Shown here in pieces: positions 56,560-64,000 of a stretch of DNA of 64,000 nt. The DNA is from Corynebacterium pollutisoli (lineage in GTDB: Bacteria > Actinomycetota > Actinomycetes > Mycobacteriales > Mycobacteriaceae). Numbering within the stretch: position 1 is the first letter of the stretch; every line of letters starts with the position of its first letter. The stretch spans positions 248,001-312,000 of the forward strand of contig NZ_FXAR01000001.1 of assembly GCF_900177745.1 (NCBI RefSeq). The letters run 5' to 3'. Under the pieces are notes generated by a model, which was not told where the DNA came from, did no database searches, and saw only the letters and a program-made list of their open reading frames with translations. Position numbers and translations under genes: made by a program.

Positions 56560-57414
56560 ATGGCCACGACCACCGTCCGCAAGCGCAAGCACGGCATCTC
56601 CCCGTGGATCCCCAACCAGCACGGTGCCTGGGCGATGCTCGTCAGCCCCGCCGCCCTCGGCCTCGTGTCCGGCCTCACGGCCTTCGTGCTTGCCGACGCC
56701 CCCTCGTACCGCCCCCTCGCCGTCCTGCCGGCGGTCCTCGTCGCCTGGTTCTTCGGCTACTTCGCGTTCTTCGCGTTCGGCCTGGCCGCCAAGGCGCGCA
56801 ACCCGCAGCGCCGCGCCGGCTATCTCCGACCCGTGTACGTCTACGGTTCCGTCTCCCTGGTGGGCATCGCCGTGGCCCTGCTGCTGCAGCCGCAGCTCAT
56901 GTGGTGGGCGCTGCCGTTCGTCCCGCTGGTGGCGATCGCGGTGTGGGAGACCCTGCAGGGGCGCGGCCGGTCCGCGCTGTCCGGGGTGTCCACAGTCGTC
57001 GCCTCCGCCCTGCTCCTGCCCGCCATGACCGCCGTCGGCGGGGGAGAGGGCTTCATCGGGGAGGTGCCCACCATCATCTGGGTGTGCATGGTGTTCCTGG
57101 CGCTCTACTTCTCCGGCACGATCCCCTTCGTCAAGACCATGATCCGGGAGCGCAACAACCCCACCTACCTGAAGATCTCCATCGGCTACCATGTCGTGGC
57201 CCTGCTCATCGTCGGGGCGCTGGCCGTGTGGGCCGGCAAGTGGGTGGCGGGGGCGTTGGCGGTGCTCACCATGAGCGTCGCGCTGGGGCGTGCCGTGTGG
57301 ATCCCCTGGTCCGCCCGTCACGGAGAGCCGTGGACCGCGCGCCGGGTGGGGATGGCGGAGGTGCCGGTGCTGCTCATCGCCTGCGCGGCGGTGCTGGCGG
57401 CCGTGTTCCTGTAG
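56560..57414 (+). CDS. YwiC-like family membrane protein
   Basis: 284-aa integral membrane protein with about eight helices. The opening WIPNQHGAWAMLVSPAALG is the hallmark of YwiC-like proteins; later blocks are KARNPQRRAGYLRPVYVYGS and MIRERNNPTYLKISIGYHV. Function unknown; in some genomes linked to nitrate respiration or cytochrome genes. TAACGT (56547-56552) lies 7 nt before ATG 56560, so transcription is probably leaderless; longer starts upstream run through the 42-aa gene. Confidence 0.87.
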   Translation: MATTTVRKRKHGISPWIPNQHGAWAMLVSPAALGLVSGLTAFVLADAPSYRPLAVLPAVLVAWFFGYFAFFAFGLAAKARNPQRRAGYLRPVYVYGSVSLVGIAVALLLQPQLMWWALPFVPLVAIAVWETLQGRGRSALSGVSTVVASALLLPAMTAVGGGEGFIGEVPTIIWVCMVFLALYFSGTIPFVKTMIRERNNPTYLKISIGYHVVALLIVGALAVWAGKWVAGALAVLTMSVALGRAVWIPWSARHGEPWTARRVGMAEVPVLLIACAAVLAAVFL

Positions 57415-57433
57415 TTCCCCCCCGACACGGCGC

Positions 57434-57476
57434 GAATCCCGGGTGAGGTGTCGCTTCTGCGACGCTCCCGGGATTC
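57434..57476. terminator. Strong hairpin after the YwiC-like gene
   Basis: GAATCCCGGG (57434-57443) pairs perfectly with CCCGGGATTC (57467-57476); inside, GTCGC and GCGAC pair again around TTCT. The double-stem structure lies 20 bp after the gene's stop and probably ends its transcript, although no long T-run follows. Confidence 0.6.
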
Positions 57477-57583
57477 ACTTCTTCACATCTCGGGTTCCGC
57501 TGCTCCTAGAACCGGCTCTGTGAAGCTATGCCAGGAGTGTAACCCGGCTCACATGAGGAAAACAAGGGGGGTAACGCAGAAAA

Positions 57584-57603
57584 GCCACCGGATGTCCGGT
57601 GGC
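57584..57603 (-). terminator. Terminator of the tRNA-Asn gene
   Basis: GCCACCGGA (57584-57592) and TCCGGTGGC (57595-57603) form a perfect 9-bp stem. On the minus strand it is followed by TTTTCT, a typical Rho-independent layout, 10 bp beyond the 3' end of the tRNA. Confidence 0.8.
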
Positions 57604-57613
57604 CTTCTCTCTG

Positions 57614-57686
57614 CTCCGCCAACTGGGCTCGAACCAGTGACCCTTCGATTAACAGTCGAATGCTCTGCCAACTGAGCTATGGCGGA
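57614..57686 (-). tRNA. tRNA-Asn (GTT)
   Basis: Cloverleaf on the minus strand: acceptor TCCGCCA/TGGCGGA, D arm GCTC/GAGC, anticodon loop CTGTTAA giving anticodon GTT, T arm with GGTTCGAGCC-type loop, discriminator G, followed by CA rather than a complete encoded CCA. All stems pair. Confidence 0.95.
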
Positions 57687-57848
57687 TTAACTTGTTTCGC
57701 TGCTGTTCCGCTGGTGTGCTTCCCTGCAACGAGACTTAACTATATGAGACTTTGCGTTTCGTGCCAAATCGCCTGGTCAGGTCGCAAAAAGACGGGGTTT
57801 GGGGGAACCGGTCGCCGCGCGGTTATACTGACTGAGTTCCATCTGCAG

Positions 57849-57922
57849 GGGGCTATAGCTCAGTCGGTTAGAGCCGCGGACTCATAATCCGTAGGTCGCG
57901 GGTTCGAGCCCCGCTGGCCCCA
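57849..57922 (+). tRNA. tRNA with CAT anticodon (elongator Met or Ile2)
   Basis: Complete 74-nt cloverleaf: acceptor GGGGCTA/TGGCCCC, D arm GCTC/GAGC, anticodon arm GCGGA-CTCATAA-TCCGT, T arm GCGGG/CCCGC, discriminator A. The anticodon CAT fits elongator tRNA-Met or, after lysidine modification, tRNA-Ile2; I cannot separate these by eye. Confidence 0.9.
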
Positions 57923-57927
57923 CAGTC

Positions 57928-57962
57928 GAGACCCCGTCCGCCGGCCCGGTGGGCGGGGTCTC
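57928..57962 (+). terminator. Terminator after the CAT-anticodon tRNA
   Basis: GAGACCCCGTCC (57928-57939) pairs with GGGCGGGGTCTC (57951-57962) with one G-U, starting 5 nt after the tRNA 3' end. GTGTTG follows, so the U-tract is poor, but stem strength and position fit termination. Confidence 0.7.
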
Positions 57963-58000
57963 GTGTTGACGGCGACAGATGTGACCATACAATTCGGGTC

Positions 58001-58860
58001 ATGGGTGACGTCGATCCGGAGATTCTCTTCCTCTACCGCAGCCTCGACCTGGGTGGCGTGCTGCTCATGGGCATCCTCGGCGGGACGATCGCCCGCCAGC
58101 GGCACTTCGACGTCATGGGGTTCCTCTTCCTGGCGCTGTTCTCCTCCCTGGGCGGCGGCATGATCCGCGACGCCCTCATCGGGCGGGGGACCGTCGCCGC
58201 CATGGCGCAGCCGGAGTATCTGGCTCTCGCGTTCTCCGGGGCGATCATCGCCTGGCTGACCAACTTCCGGGGGCGCGCGTGGGAGCTGTTCCAGGTGCAC
58301 GCCGACGCCATCGTCCTCGGCGCGTCCTCGGCGCGTGGGCGGTGACCGGGTGCGTCAAGGCACTGTCCCACGATCTGCCGTACCTCTCGGCGATCTTCAT
58401 GGGTGTGGTCACTGGCGTCGGCGGCGGCATGATCCGCGACGTGGTGATCGGCCAGGTGCCCGGGATCTTCCGCGGCGGGAAGCTCTACGCCATCCCCGCC
58501 CTGGTGAGCGGGGCGAGCATGGTGGCCTTCCACGTCGCCGGCCACGACGCCGTGGGCATGATCATCTCCCCGGTGCTGGGATCCGGGCTGGCCATCCTGT
58601 CCTACTGGCGGGGCTGGTCCGTCGCCACGGATCCGGAGTGGGCGCCGGTGAACATGACGGTCGCGCAGTTGCGCTGTGCGCTCCGGGTGGCGGAGGTGCA
58701 CGGGCGCAACGCCGCCCGCCGGATCGAGCCCTCGCCCGCGCGGCGGCTGCGCCATGCGGCGATGGAGCGTGCCGCCGCCCGGCGGAAGGGGATGCAGGAC
58801 GAGATCATCCGCGCCGCCCGGGCGGGCGAGTGGGGGCCGGATCCGGACCCGGCACCCTGA
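58001..58860 (+). pseudogene. UPF0126 (TRIC-like) membrane channel gene split by an 11-bp tandem duplication
   Basis: Two PF03458-type repeats of three helices each, GGGMIRDALIGRG in the first and GGGMIRDVVIGQVPG in the second. The first half reads from ATG 58001 (TACAAT 7 nt upstream) to a stop at 58345; the second half is in another frame to 58860. Between them the 11-mer TCCTCGGCGCG occurs twice in tandem (58314-58324 and 58325-58335). Removing one copy restores one frame through VLGAWAVTG and a 282-aa protein. The break falls exactly between the two repeats, so separate expression of both halves (GTG 58279 for the second) cannot be excluded. Confidence 0.88.
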
Positions 58861-59062
58861 CCTGAACCTCAACCTCACCTTGAATAAACGGGGGTTGAAG
58901 TGGGGGTTTAGAGTTGCCGGTGGGGTGGGCGGGATGGAAACTGGTCCGTGTTACAGCAAGGTGATTTACGAGGCCGTTGGGGAAGACGACCCTCGTCTGA
59001 CACCGCCGACTCCGCGCTCCGTGGATGTCGGCGGTGGCCGTATCTGCCGAAGGATCTTCGAC

Positions 59063-59464
59063 ATGACCACCCTTGCACCCTCGCTCGCACGATGGTTGGG
59101 CGCCGCCGATTCCAAGGCACCGGACCACCTGTGGGAGACCTCTGACGTGACCGCCCCGGCGACCCTCACCGCGCACACCGCCGTACTCACCATCACCGGC
59201 ATGCCGCGCGCCCTGCGCCCCCGCATAGAGACCGCCATGGTCCTGTGCGTCCCCAGCGACTCCGCCCTGGAGATCCCCGGCGCGGACCCGCTCACCGCCG
59301 ACTGGTTCACCCCCTGGCGCCGGTCCGGCGGCCGGGGCCCCGGGCTCCACGTCGCCTGCCGCCAGGTCCTCACCGGCACCGAGGAGGAGTTCGACCGTCT
59401 GCGTACCGTCGTGGAGAACCTCGCCCGCCAGCACGGCTTCAGCGCGGAGCTGACGCCGGCCTGA
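59063..59464 (+). CDS. Conserved hypothetical protein, 133 aa
   Basis: Soluble 133-aa protein without signal or membrane segment; blocks LARWLGAADSKAPDHLWETS, ALEIPGADPLTADWFTPWR and a helical end EEFDRLRTVVENLARQHGF. I do not recognise a family. GAAGGA lies 9 nt before ATG 59063; longer starts upstream are possible. Convergent with nrdF across a shared terminator hairpin. The 200-bp gap before it (58861-59062) shows only a TAGAGT at about 58908 as possible promoter. Confidence 0.65.
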   Translation: MTTLAPSLARWLGAADSKAPDHLWETSDVTAPATLTAHTAVLTITGMPRALRPRIETAMVLCVPSDSALEIPGADPLTADWFTPWRRSGGRGPGLHVACRQVLTGTEEEFDRLRTVVENLARQHGFSAELTPA

Positions 59465-59473
59465 GACGACGAA

Positions 59474-59496
59474 CGCCGCGCGGGGTACGCGCGGCG
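59474..59496. terminator. Shared terminator between the 133-aa gene and nrdF
   Basis: CGCCGCGCG (59474-59482) and CGCGCGGCG (59488-59496) form a perfect 9-bp stem with loop GGGTA between two convergent genes whose stops are at 59464 and 59515. Confidence 0.75.
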
Positions 59497-59514
59497 TCGA
59501 TAAGCGGGAGGGAG

Positions 59515-60633
<1,119 letters not shown>

Positions 60634-60651
60634 CTACCGCGCGGGATCCTG

Positions 60652-61443
60652 CTAGTCCTCCCCGATGGGATCGAGGATCCGGTCCGCGACCTCCCCGATG
60701 TCGTCGACGACCCGGGTCGGGCGGTAGGGGTGGCGATCGATCTCGGCGTCGTCGGAGATGCCGGAACGCACGAGGATGGTGCGCAGACCGGCCTCCATTC
60801 CGGTCTTGATGTCGGTGTCCATGCGGTCGCCGATCATGACGGTGTTCTCCGAGTGCGCGCCCATGGTGTTGAGCGCCGAGCGCAGCATCATGGGGTTCGG
60901 CTTGCCGACGTAGTACGGCCGCTTGCCCGTCGCCGCGGTGATGAGCGCGGCCACCGAGCCCGTCGCCGGCAGGATGCCCTGCGGGGCCGGGCCGGTGACG
61001 TCCGGGTTGGTGCAGATGAACCGGGCACCACCGACGATGAGGTTGATGGCGGTGGTGATCGCCTCGAGGGAGTAGGTGCGGGTCTCGCCCAGCACGACGA
61101 ACTCCGGGGAGGAGTCGGTGAGGATCCACCCCTTGGCGTGCAGGGCGGTGGTCAACCCGGACTCGCCGACGACGTAGGCGGTGCCCTCCTGGCGCTGCTG
61201 GGCCAGGAAGTGGGCGGTGGCGGAAGCGGAGGTCCAGATCCGCTCGGCGGGGATCCGCAGGCCGGCGGAGGCCAGGCGGGCGGAGAGGTCGCGTGGGGTG
61301 TGGATCGAGTTGTTGGTCAGGACCATGAACTCGATGTCGTGCTCGTGGAGGGCACGGAGGAAGCGGTCGGCGCCGGGAATCATCTCGCCCTCGCGGATGA
61401 GGACGCCGTCCATGTCGGTGAGGTAGCTGATACTGGCGGTCAT
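60652..61443 (-). CDS. HAD-IIA family phosphatase (NagD-like)
   Basis: 263-aa haloacid-dehalogenase phosphatase with a C2 cap. Motif I is SYLTDMDGVLIREG (catalytic DxD), motif II VLTNNSIHTP, motif III Lys in VGKPNPMMLRSAL and motif IV MIGDRMDTDIKTGMEAG. NagD-like enzymes hydrolyse nucleotide monophosphates or sugar phosphates. GATACT (61451-61456, minus) lies 7 nt before the ATG: leaderless. Stands alone near the ACP gene, transcribed in the same direction. Confidence 0.92.
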   Translation of the reverse strand: MTASISYLTDMDGVLIREGEMIPGADRFLRALHEHDIEFMVLTNNSIHTPRDLSARLASAGLRIPAERIWTSASATAHFLAQQRQEGTAYVVGESGLTTALHAKGWILTDSSPEFVVLGETRTYSLEAITTAINLIVGGARFICTNPDVTGPAPQGILPATGSVAALITAATGKRPYYVGKPNPMMLRSALNTMGAHSENTVMIGDRMDTDIKTGMEAGLRTILVRSGISDDAEIDRHPYRPTRVVDDIGEVADRILDPIGED

Positions 61444-61480
61444 GACCGTCAGTATCGTCGCTGCGGACGCTGAGCGCGCG

Positions 61481-61720
61481 CTAAGTGCGGTGGGCCTCGA
61501 TGTGGGCGTCGAGCTCGCCGACGGTGGGCAGGGAGAAGACCGTCTCGTCGTCGAGACGCACACCGAAGGTGTCCTCGATGCGGACAGCGATCTCGATCAT
61601 CGCCAGCGAGGAGATCCCCAGTTCCGTCAGCTTCGCGTCCGGGGTGAGCGACTCCGGCTCGAGGCCGGAGGCTTCCTCGATGATCTGGGCGAGTTCGGGA
61701 GAGGGGACAGGCTGAGTCAT
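61481..61720 (-). CDS. Free-standing acyl carrier protein
   Basis: 79-aa four-helix acyl carrier protein. The 4'-phosphopantetheine serine lies in TELGISSLAMIEI, where the usual DSL is SSL (attachment Ser second). Acidic helix II/III (VRIEDTFGVRLDDET) is typical of an ACP. Corynebacteria make fatty acids with type I synthases, so a separate ACP implies another pathway; no ketosynthase or adenylation gene is adjacent. TAGGAT lies 7 nt before the ATG. Divergent from an alpha/beta hydrolase gene that could be its partner. Confidence 0.88.
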   Translation of the reverse strand: MTQPVPSPELAQIIEEASGLEPESLTPDAKLTELGISSLAMIEIAVRIEDTFGVRLDDETVFSLPTVGELDAHIEAHRT

Positions 61721-61766
61721 GGCACCGATCCTAGTGGGCGGGGGAGTGATCGGTAGTCTCGGTTGT

Positions 61767-62798
61767 ATGTTTTTCACCCCTCGTGACATTTCGCAGCTCG
61801 TCCGCAGCTGGGTGATGCGACTGACCCCGGGCGGCCGCCGTCGCCTCGCCCTGGAACTCGGCGAACTGCACTCCGGGGTGCGCGAGCCGGGGCTGACGAA
61901 CATCGACAAGGTCGGCACCGTCGACAACGACGGCATCCTCGTCCACTGGTACGAATACGGCAAGGTCCGCGCGCACGACTCCTCGGTCACCATCGTCTTC
62001 GTCCACGGCTTCACGCTGGCCGCGGAATCCTTCTTCATGCAGGTCAATCACCTTCGGGAGAGGTGGCCGTCCGCCCGGATCCTGCTTCTCGACGTCCGCG
62101 GCCACGGACAGACCGGCAAGGTCGACCCCTCCCTGTGCACCGTCGAGGGCGCGGCCGACGACACCCTCGCCGTCCTGCGCGCCCGCGGGGTGGAAGGGCC
62201 CATCATCCTCGTCGGGCATTCCCTCGGCGGCCTGGTGGCACTCAACCTCGTGCGCCGCTGCCCACCGGTGCTGCGCGGCAACATCGCCGGCATCGTCCTC
62301 GTGGCCACCTCCATCGAGGCGCTCTCCGACCAGGGACTGCCGCAGATCCTCGCCTCCCCGGTCGCGGACCAGGTGTACAACGCGGTGGAGAGCTCCCCGA
62401 AGGAGGCCCGCAAGTTCAAGGAGCAGGCCGCGATGATCTTCGCGCCCGCCCTGGCCGTCACCGTGTTCCACCGGAAGACCGACTACGACATCGTCGAGTT
62501 CCACGCCGCCATGATCCACGAGACCCCGCTGGAGACCTTCGTCGGCTATTTCGAGGACCTGCAGGAACACGACGAGCTGGCCGCCGGCGAGCACCTGCAG
62601 GGCATCCCCGGCTACGTCATCGCCGGGGAGAAGGACGACGTCACCCCGCTGTCCCAGGCCGAGCGCCTCATCGAGGTGTGGCCCGACGCCTGGCTGCAGA
62701 TCGCGCAGCACGCCGGCCACATGGTGCCCCTCGAGGCACCTGAGGTCCTCAACGCCGCGATCGACCGCCTGATGATCCGCACGCTGGAGGACAACTAG
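61767..62798 (+). CDS. Alpha/beta hydrolase
   Basis: 343-aa serine hydrolase. Oxyanion motif VFVHGFTLAAES, nucleophile elbow ILVGHSLGGLVAL, acid probably in VIAGEKDDVTPLS and catalytic His in IAQHAGHMVPLEAP. An N-terminal amphipathic helix (residues 1-40, basic) may associate with membranes. TAGTCT (61754-61759) lies 7 nt before ATG 61767, so leaderless. Its TAG stop forms the start of the next gene's -10. Lipase, esterase or thioesterase activity is possible. Confidence 0.88.
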   Translation: MFFTPRDISQLVRSWVMRLTPGGRRRLALELGELHSGVREPGLTNIDKVGTVDNDGILVHWYEYGKVRAHDSSVTIVFVHGFTLAAESFFMQVNHLRERWPSARILLLDVRGHGQTGKVDPSLCTVEGAADDTLAVLRARGVEGPIILVGHSLGGLVALNLVRRCPPVLRGNIAGIVLVATSIEALSDQGLPQILASPVADQVYNAVESSPKEARKFKEQAAMIFAPALAVTVFHRKTDYDIVEFHAAMIHETPLETFVGYFEDLQEHDELAAGEHLQGIPGYVIAGEKDDVTPLSQAERLIEVWPDAWLQIAQHAGHMVPLEAPEVLNAAIDRLMIRTLEDN

Positions 62799-62808
62799 AC
62801 TGACGGGC

Positions 62809-63618
62809 GTGACTGCTCTGGATCTGGTGAAGGACTGGCCCGTCGACACGTTTGCGGCGGCGGTGATCAACGGTGACGACATCGACCGCGTCGGCGACCT
62901 GGGTAAGGTCTTCGACCTCATGAGCGTGACCAAACCGCTCTCCGCCTACGGCTTCCTCATGGCGGTGGAGGAGGGCATCTTCGACCTCGACACCCCACTC
63001 GGGCCGGAGGGCTCGACCGTCCGCCACCTCCTGGCGCACGCCAGCGGCGTCGGTTTCAAGGAGGGCGACAAGGTCCGCGGGGTGGGCGAGCGCCGTGTCT
63101 ACTCCAACTACGGTTTCGAGATTCTTGCCGACGCCGTCTCCGCGGCCGCCGGCATGACCTTCGCCGACTACCTCCGGGAGGGCATCCTCGACCCGCTGGG
63201 CATGAAGTGGACCCGCCTCCTCGGGTCCGCCGGCTGGGAGGCCGAGGGCACCGCCCACGACTTCATCACCTTCCTCCTCGAGCTGATGAACCCCACCCTG
63301 CTGCACGAGTCCACCATGGCCGAGGCCACCACCGTGCAGTTCCCCGAGCTCAACGGCATCGTCCCCGGCTACGGCATGATGAAGCCCTGCCCCTGGGGCC
63401 TGGGCTTCGAGATCAAGGGGGAGAAGGACCCGCACTGGACCGGCGCCAGCATGCCCGCCGACACCTTCGGCCACTTCGGCCAGTCCGGCACCTACCTGTG
63501 GGTCGCGCCGGGCACGGGCCGCGCCATGGTGGCGCTGACCGACCGCCCCTTCGGCGACTGGGCCAAGCCCCTGTGGGCCGAGACAAATGAGGCGATCTGG
63601 GCCGAGCTGGAGGGGTAG
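62809..63618 (+). CDS. Serine beta-lactamase-fold hydrolase (class C/esterase VIII type)
   Basis: 269-aa protein with the penicillin-binding fold: SxxK as FDLMSVTKPLS, YxN as RVYSNYGFEILAD and the third motif as FGHFGQSGTYLWV (HxG-type). It lacks a signal peptide, so a cytoplasmic esterase or peptidase is more likely than a beta-lactamase. GTG 62809 is supported by TAGACT (62796-62801) 7 nt upstream, which begins with the stop codon of the preceding hydrolase gene. Confidence 0.88.
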   Translation: MTALDLVKDWPVDTFAAAVINGDDIDRVGDLGKVFDLMSVTKPLSAYGFLMAVEEGIFDLDTPLGPEGSTVRHLLAHASGVGFKEGDKVRGVGERRVYSNYGFEILADAVSAAAGMTFADYLREGILDPLGMKWTRLLGSAGWEAEGTAHDFITFLLELMNPTLLHESTMAEATTVQFPELNGIVPGYGMMKPCPWGLGFEIKGEKDPHWTGASMPADTFGHFGQSGTYLWVAPGTGRAMVALTDRPFGDWAKPLWAETNEAIWAELEG

Positions 63619-63699
63619 CTGCACTTTCACCCCGACTGAGGACACGTCACCACGACGGTGTCCCGGACGACGGTGGGGGTATAAGGGCACGGGCGTGCC

Positions 63700-64000
63700 C
63701 TAACCCCCGAACAACTTGTTCCAGAGGGTGTTGGTCTCCGGGGCCTGACGGGTGATCACCTTGACGGTGCAGCCCCGCACCACACCGGTGAGCACCACGC
63801 GCGGGGCGTTGGGGTGCGGCTGCGTCGTCTCGACGCTTACGGTGGACAGCGTGTCCCTGAGGCGGTTCTCCACGTACACGCCGGGCGGGACGATGATCTC
63901 CACGACCGACATGGTGGCGTTGATCTCGAAGGTGCAGACCGGGGCTGCCGCCTGCGCCTGCCGCAGGTCGAGCTTGAGGGTGGAGCCGTTGAGCTTGAAA
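63700..64000 (-). CDS. LiaF-like / DUF1707-type membrane-stress protein C-terminus (partial)
   Basis: The C-terminal ~99 residues of a gene entering from the right window edge on the minus strand. Beta-rich repeats (STLKLDLRQAQ; VVEIIVPPGVYVENRLRD; VVLTGVVRGCTVKVITR) resemble the C-terminal domain of actinobacterial DUF1707/LiaF-like cell-wall stress proteins. An internal ATG at 63912 is not the true start because similarity continues to the edge. Downstream 63619-63699 holds no gene. Confidence 0.65.
   Translation of the reverse strand, partial: FKLNGSTLKLDLRQAQAAAPVCTFEINATMSVVEIIVPPGVYVENRLRDTLSTVSVETTQPHPNAPRVVLTGVVRGCTVKVITRQAPETNTLWNKLFGG

Noticed and set aside
62809..63618. Beta-lactamase resistance gene
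   Set aside because: The SxxK/YxN fold is present but there is no signal peptide, and the protein fits cytosolic esterases or peptidases of the same fold better.

Overview
The window is about 64 kb of high-GC, gene-dense chromosome. Gene content and order point to a Corynebacterium: hemW-hrcA-dnaJ-rsmE-phoH-ybeY-CNNM, era-recO-uppS, ArsR/Zur-glyS-dgt-dnaG, treS with a maltokinase, a DUF3558 lipoprotein and a class Ib nrdF. No phage, insertion sequence or CRISPR array is visible. Species is not assigned.

Layout. 1-3030: 5'-truncated view of an oligopeptide-type ABC operon (minus strand). 3051-4073: scar in which a GntR regulator and a phosphonate-associated alcohol dehydrogenase have both lost their 5' ends. 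4057-10574: GntR regulator, AEC and BCCT transporters, flavin monooxygenase, BrnQ. 10643-16568: maltokinase, trehalose synthase, C-S lyase, ABC exporter. 16694-19584: lipoproteins and a PPE-like protein, partly A/T-richer than the surroundings. 19637-29159: idi, a maltokinase-like pseudokinase with an esterase, M3 peptidase, two tiny membrane proteins, MalQ, FadD. 29310-41650: housekeeping run from hemW to uppS and a VIT-type transporter. 41647-52361: Zur/ArsR, glyS, tubby-like pair, TPM protein, YdcF, dgt, a truncated MFS gene, a secreted guanyl-type RNase and dnaG. 52363-64000: glucan hydrolase and G6PDH-like divergent pair, YwiC-like protein, two tRNAs, a frameshifted UPF0126 channel gene, nrdF behind a tRNA-like leader, NagD-like phosphatase, acyl carrier protein, two hydrolases and a LiaF-like partial gene.

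Themes. Alpha-glucan/trehalose metabolism recurs (treS+maltokinase, pseudokinase paralogue, MalQ, GH15). Transcription architecture is striking: 23 genes have a TANNNT-like -10 box 6-8 nt before the start codon, the signature of leaderless mRNAs, and in five cases the -10 begins with the stop codon of the preceding gene. A near-consensus CIRCE element wraps the ribosome-binding site of hrcA.

Most notable observations: era has no ATG/GTG/TTG in its expected place and appears to start at ATC; an 11-bp tandem duplication splits the UPF0126 gene exactly between its two repeats; a tRNA-like element without a normal anticodon loop ends 1 nt before the nrdF start; DnaG lacks three of four zinc-finger ligands; and a DUF3558 lipoprotein overlaps a PPE-like gene. 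All calls come from reading the sequence and from family knowledge; no database search was possible.
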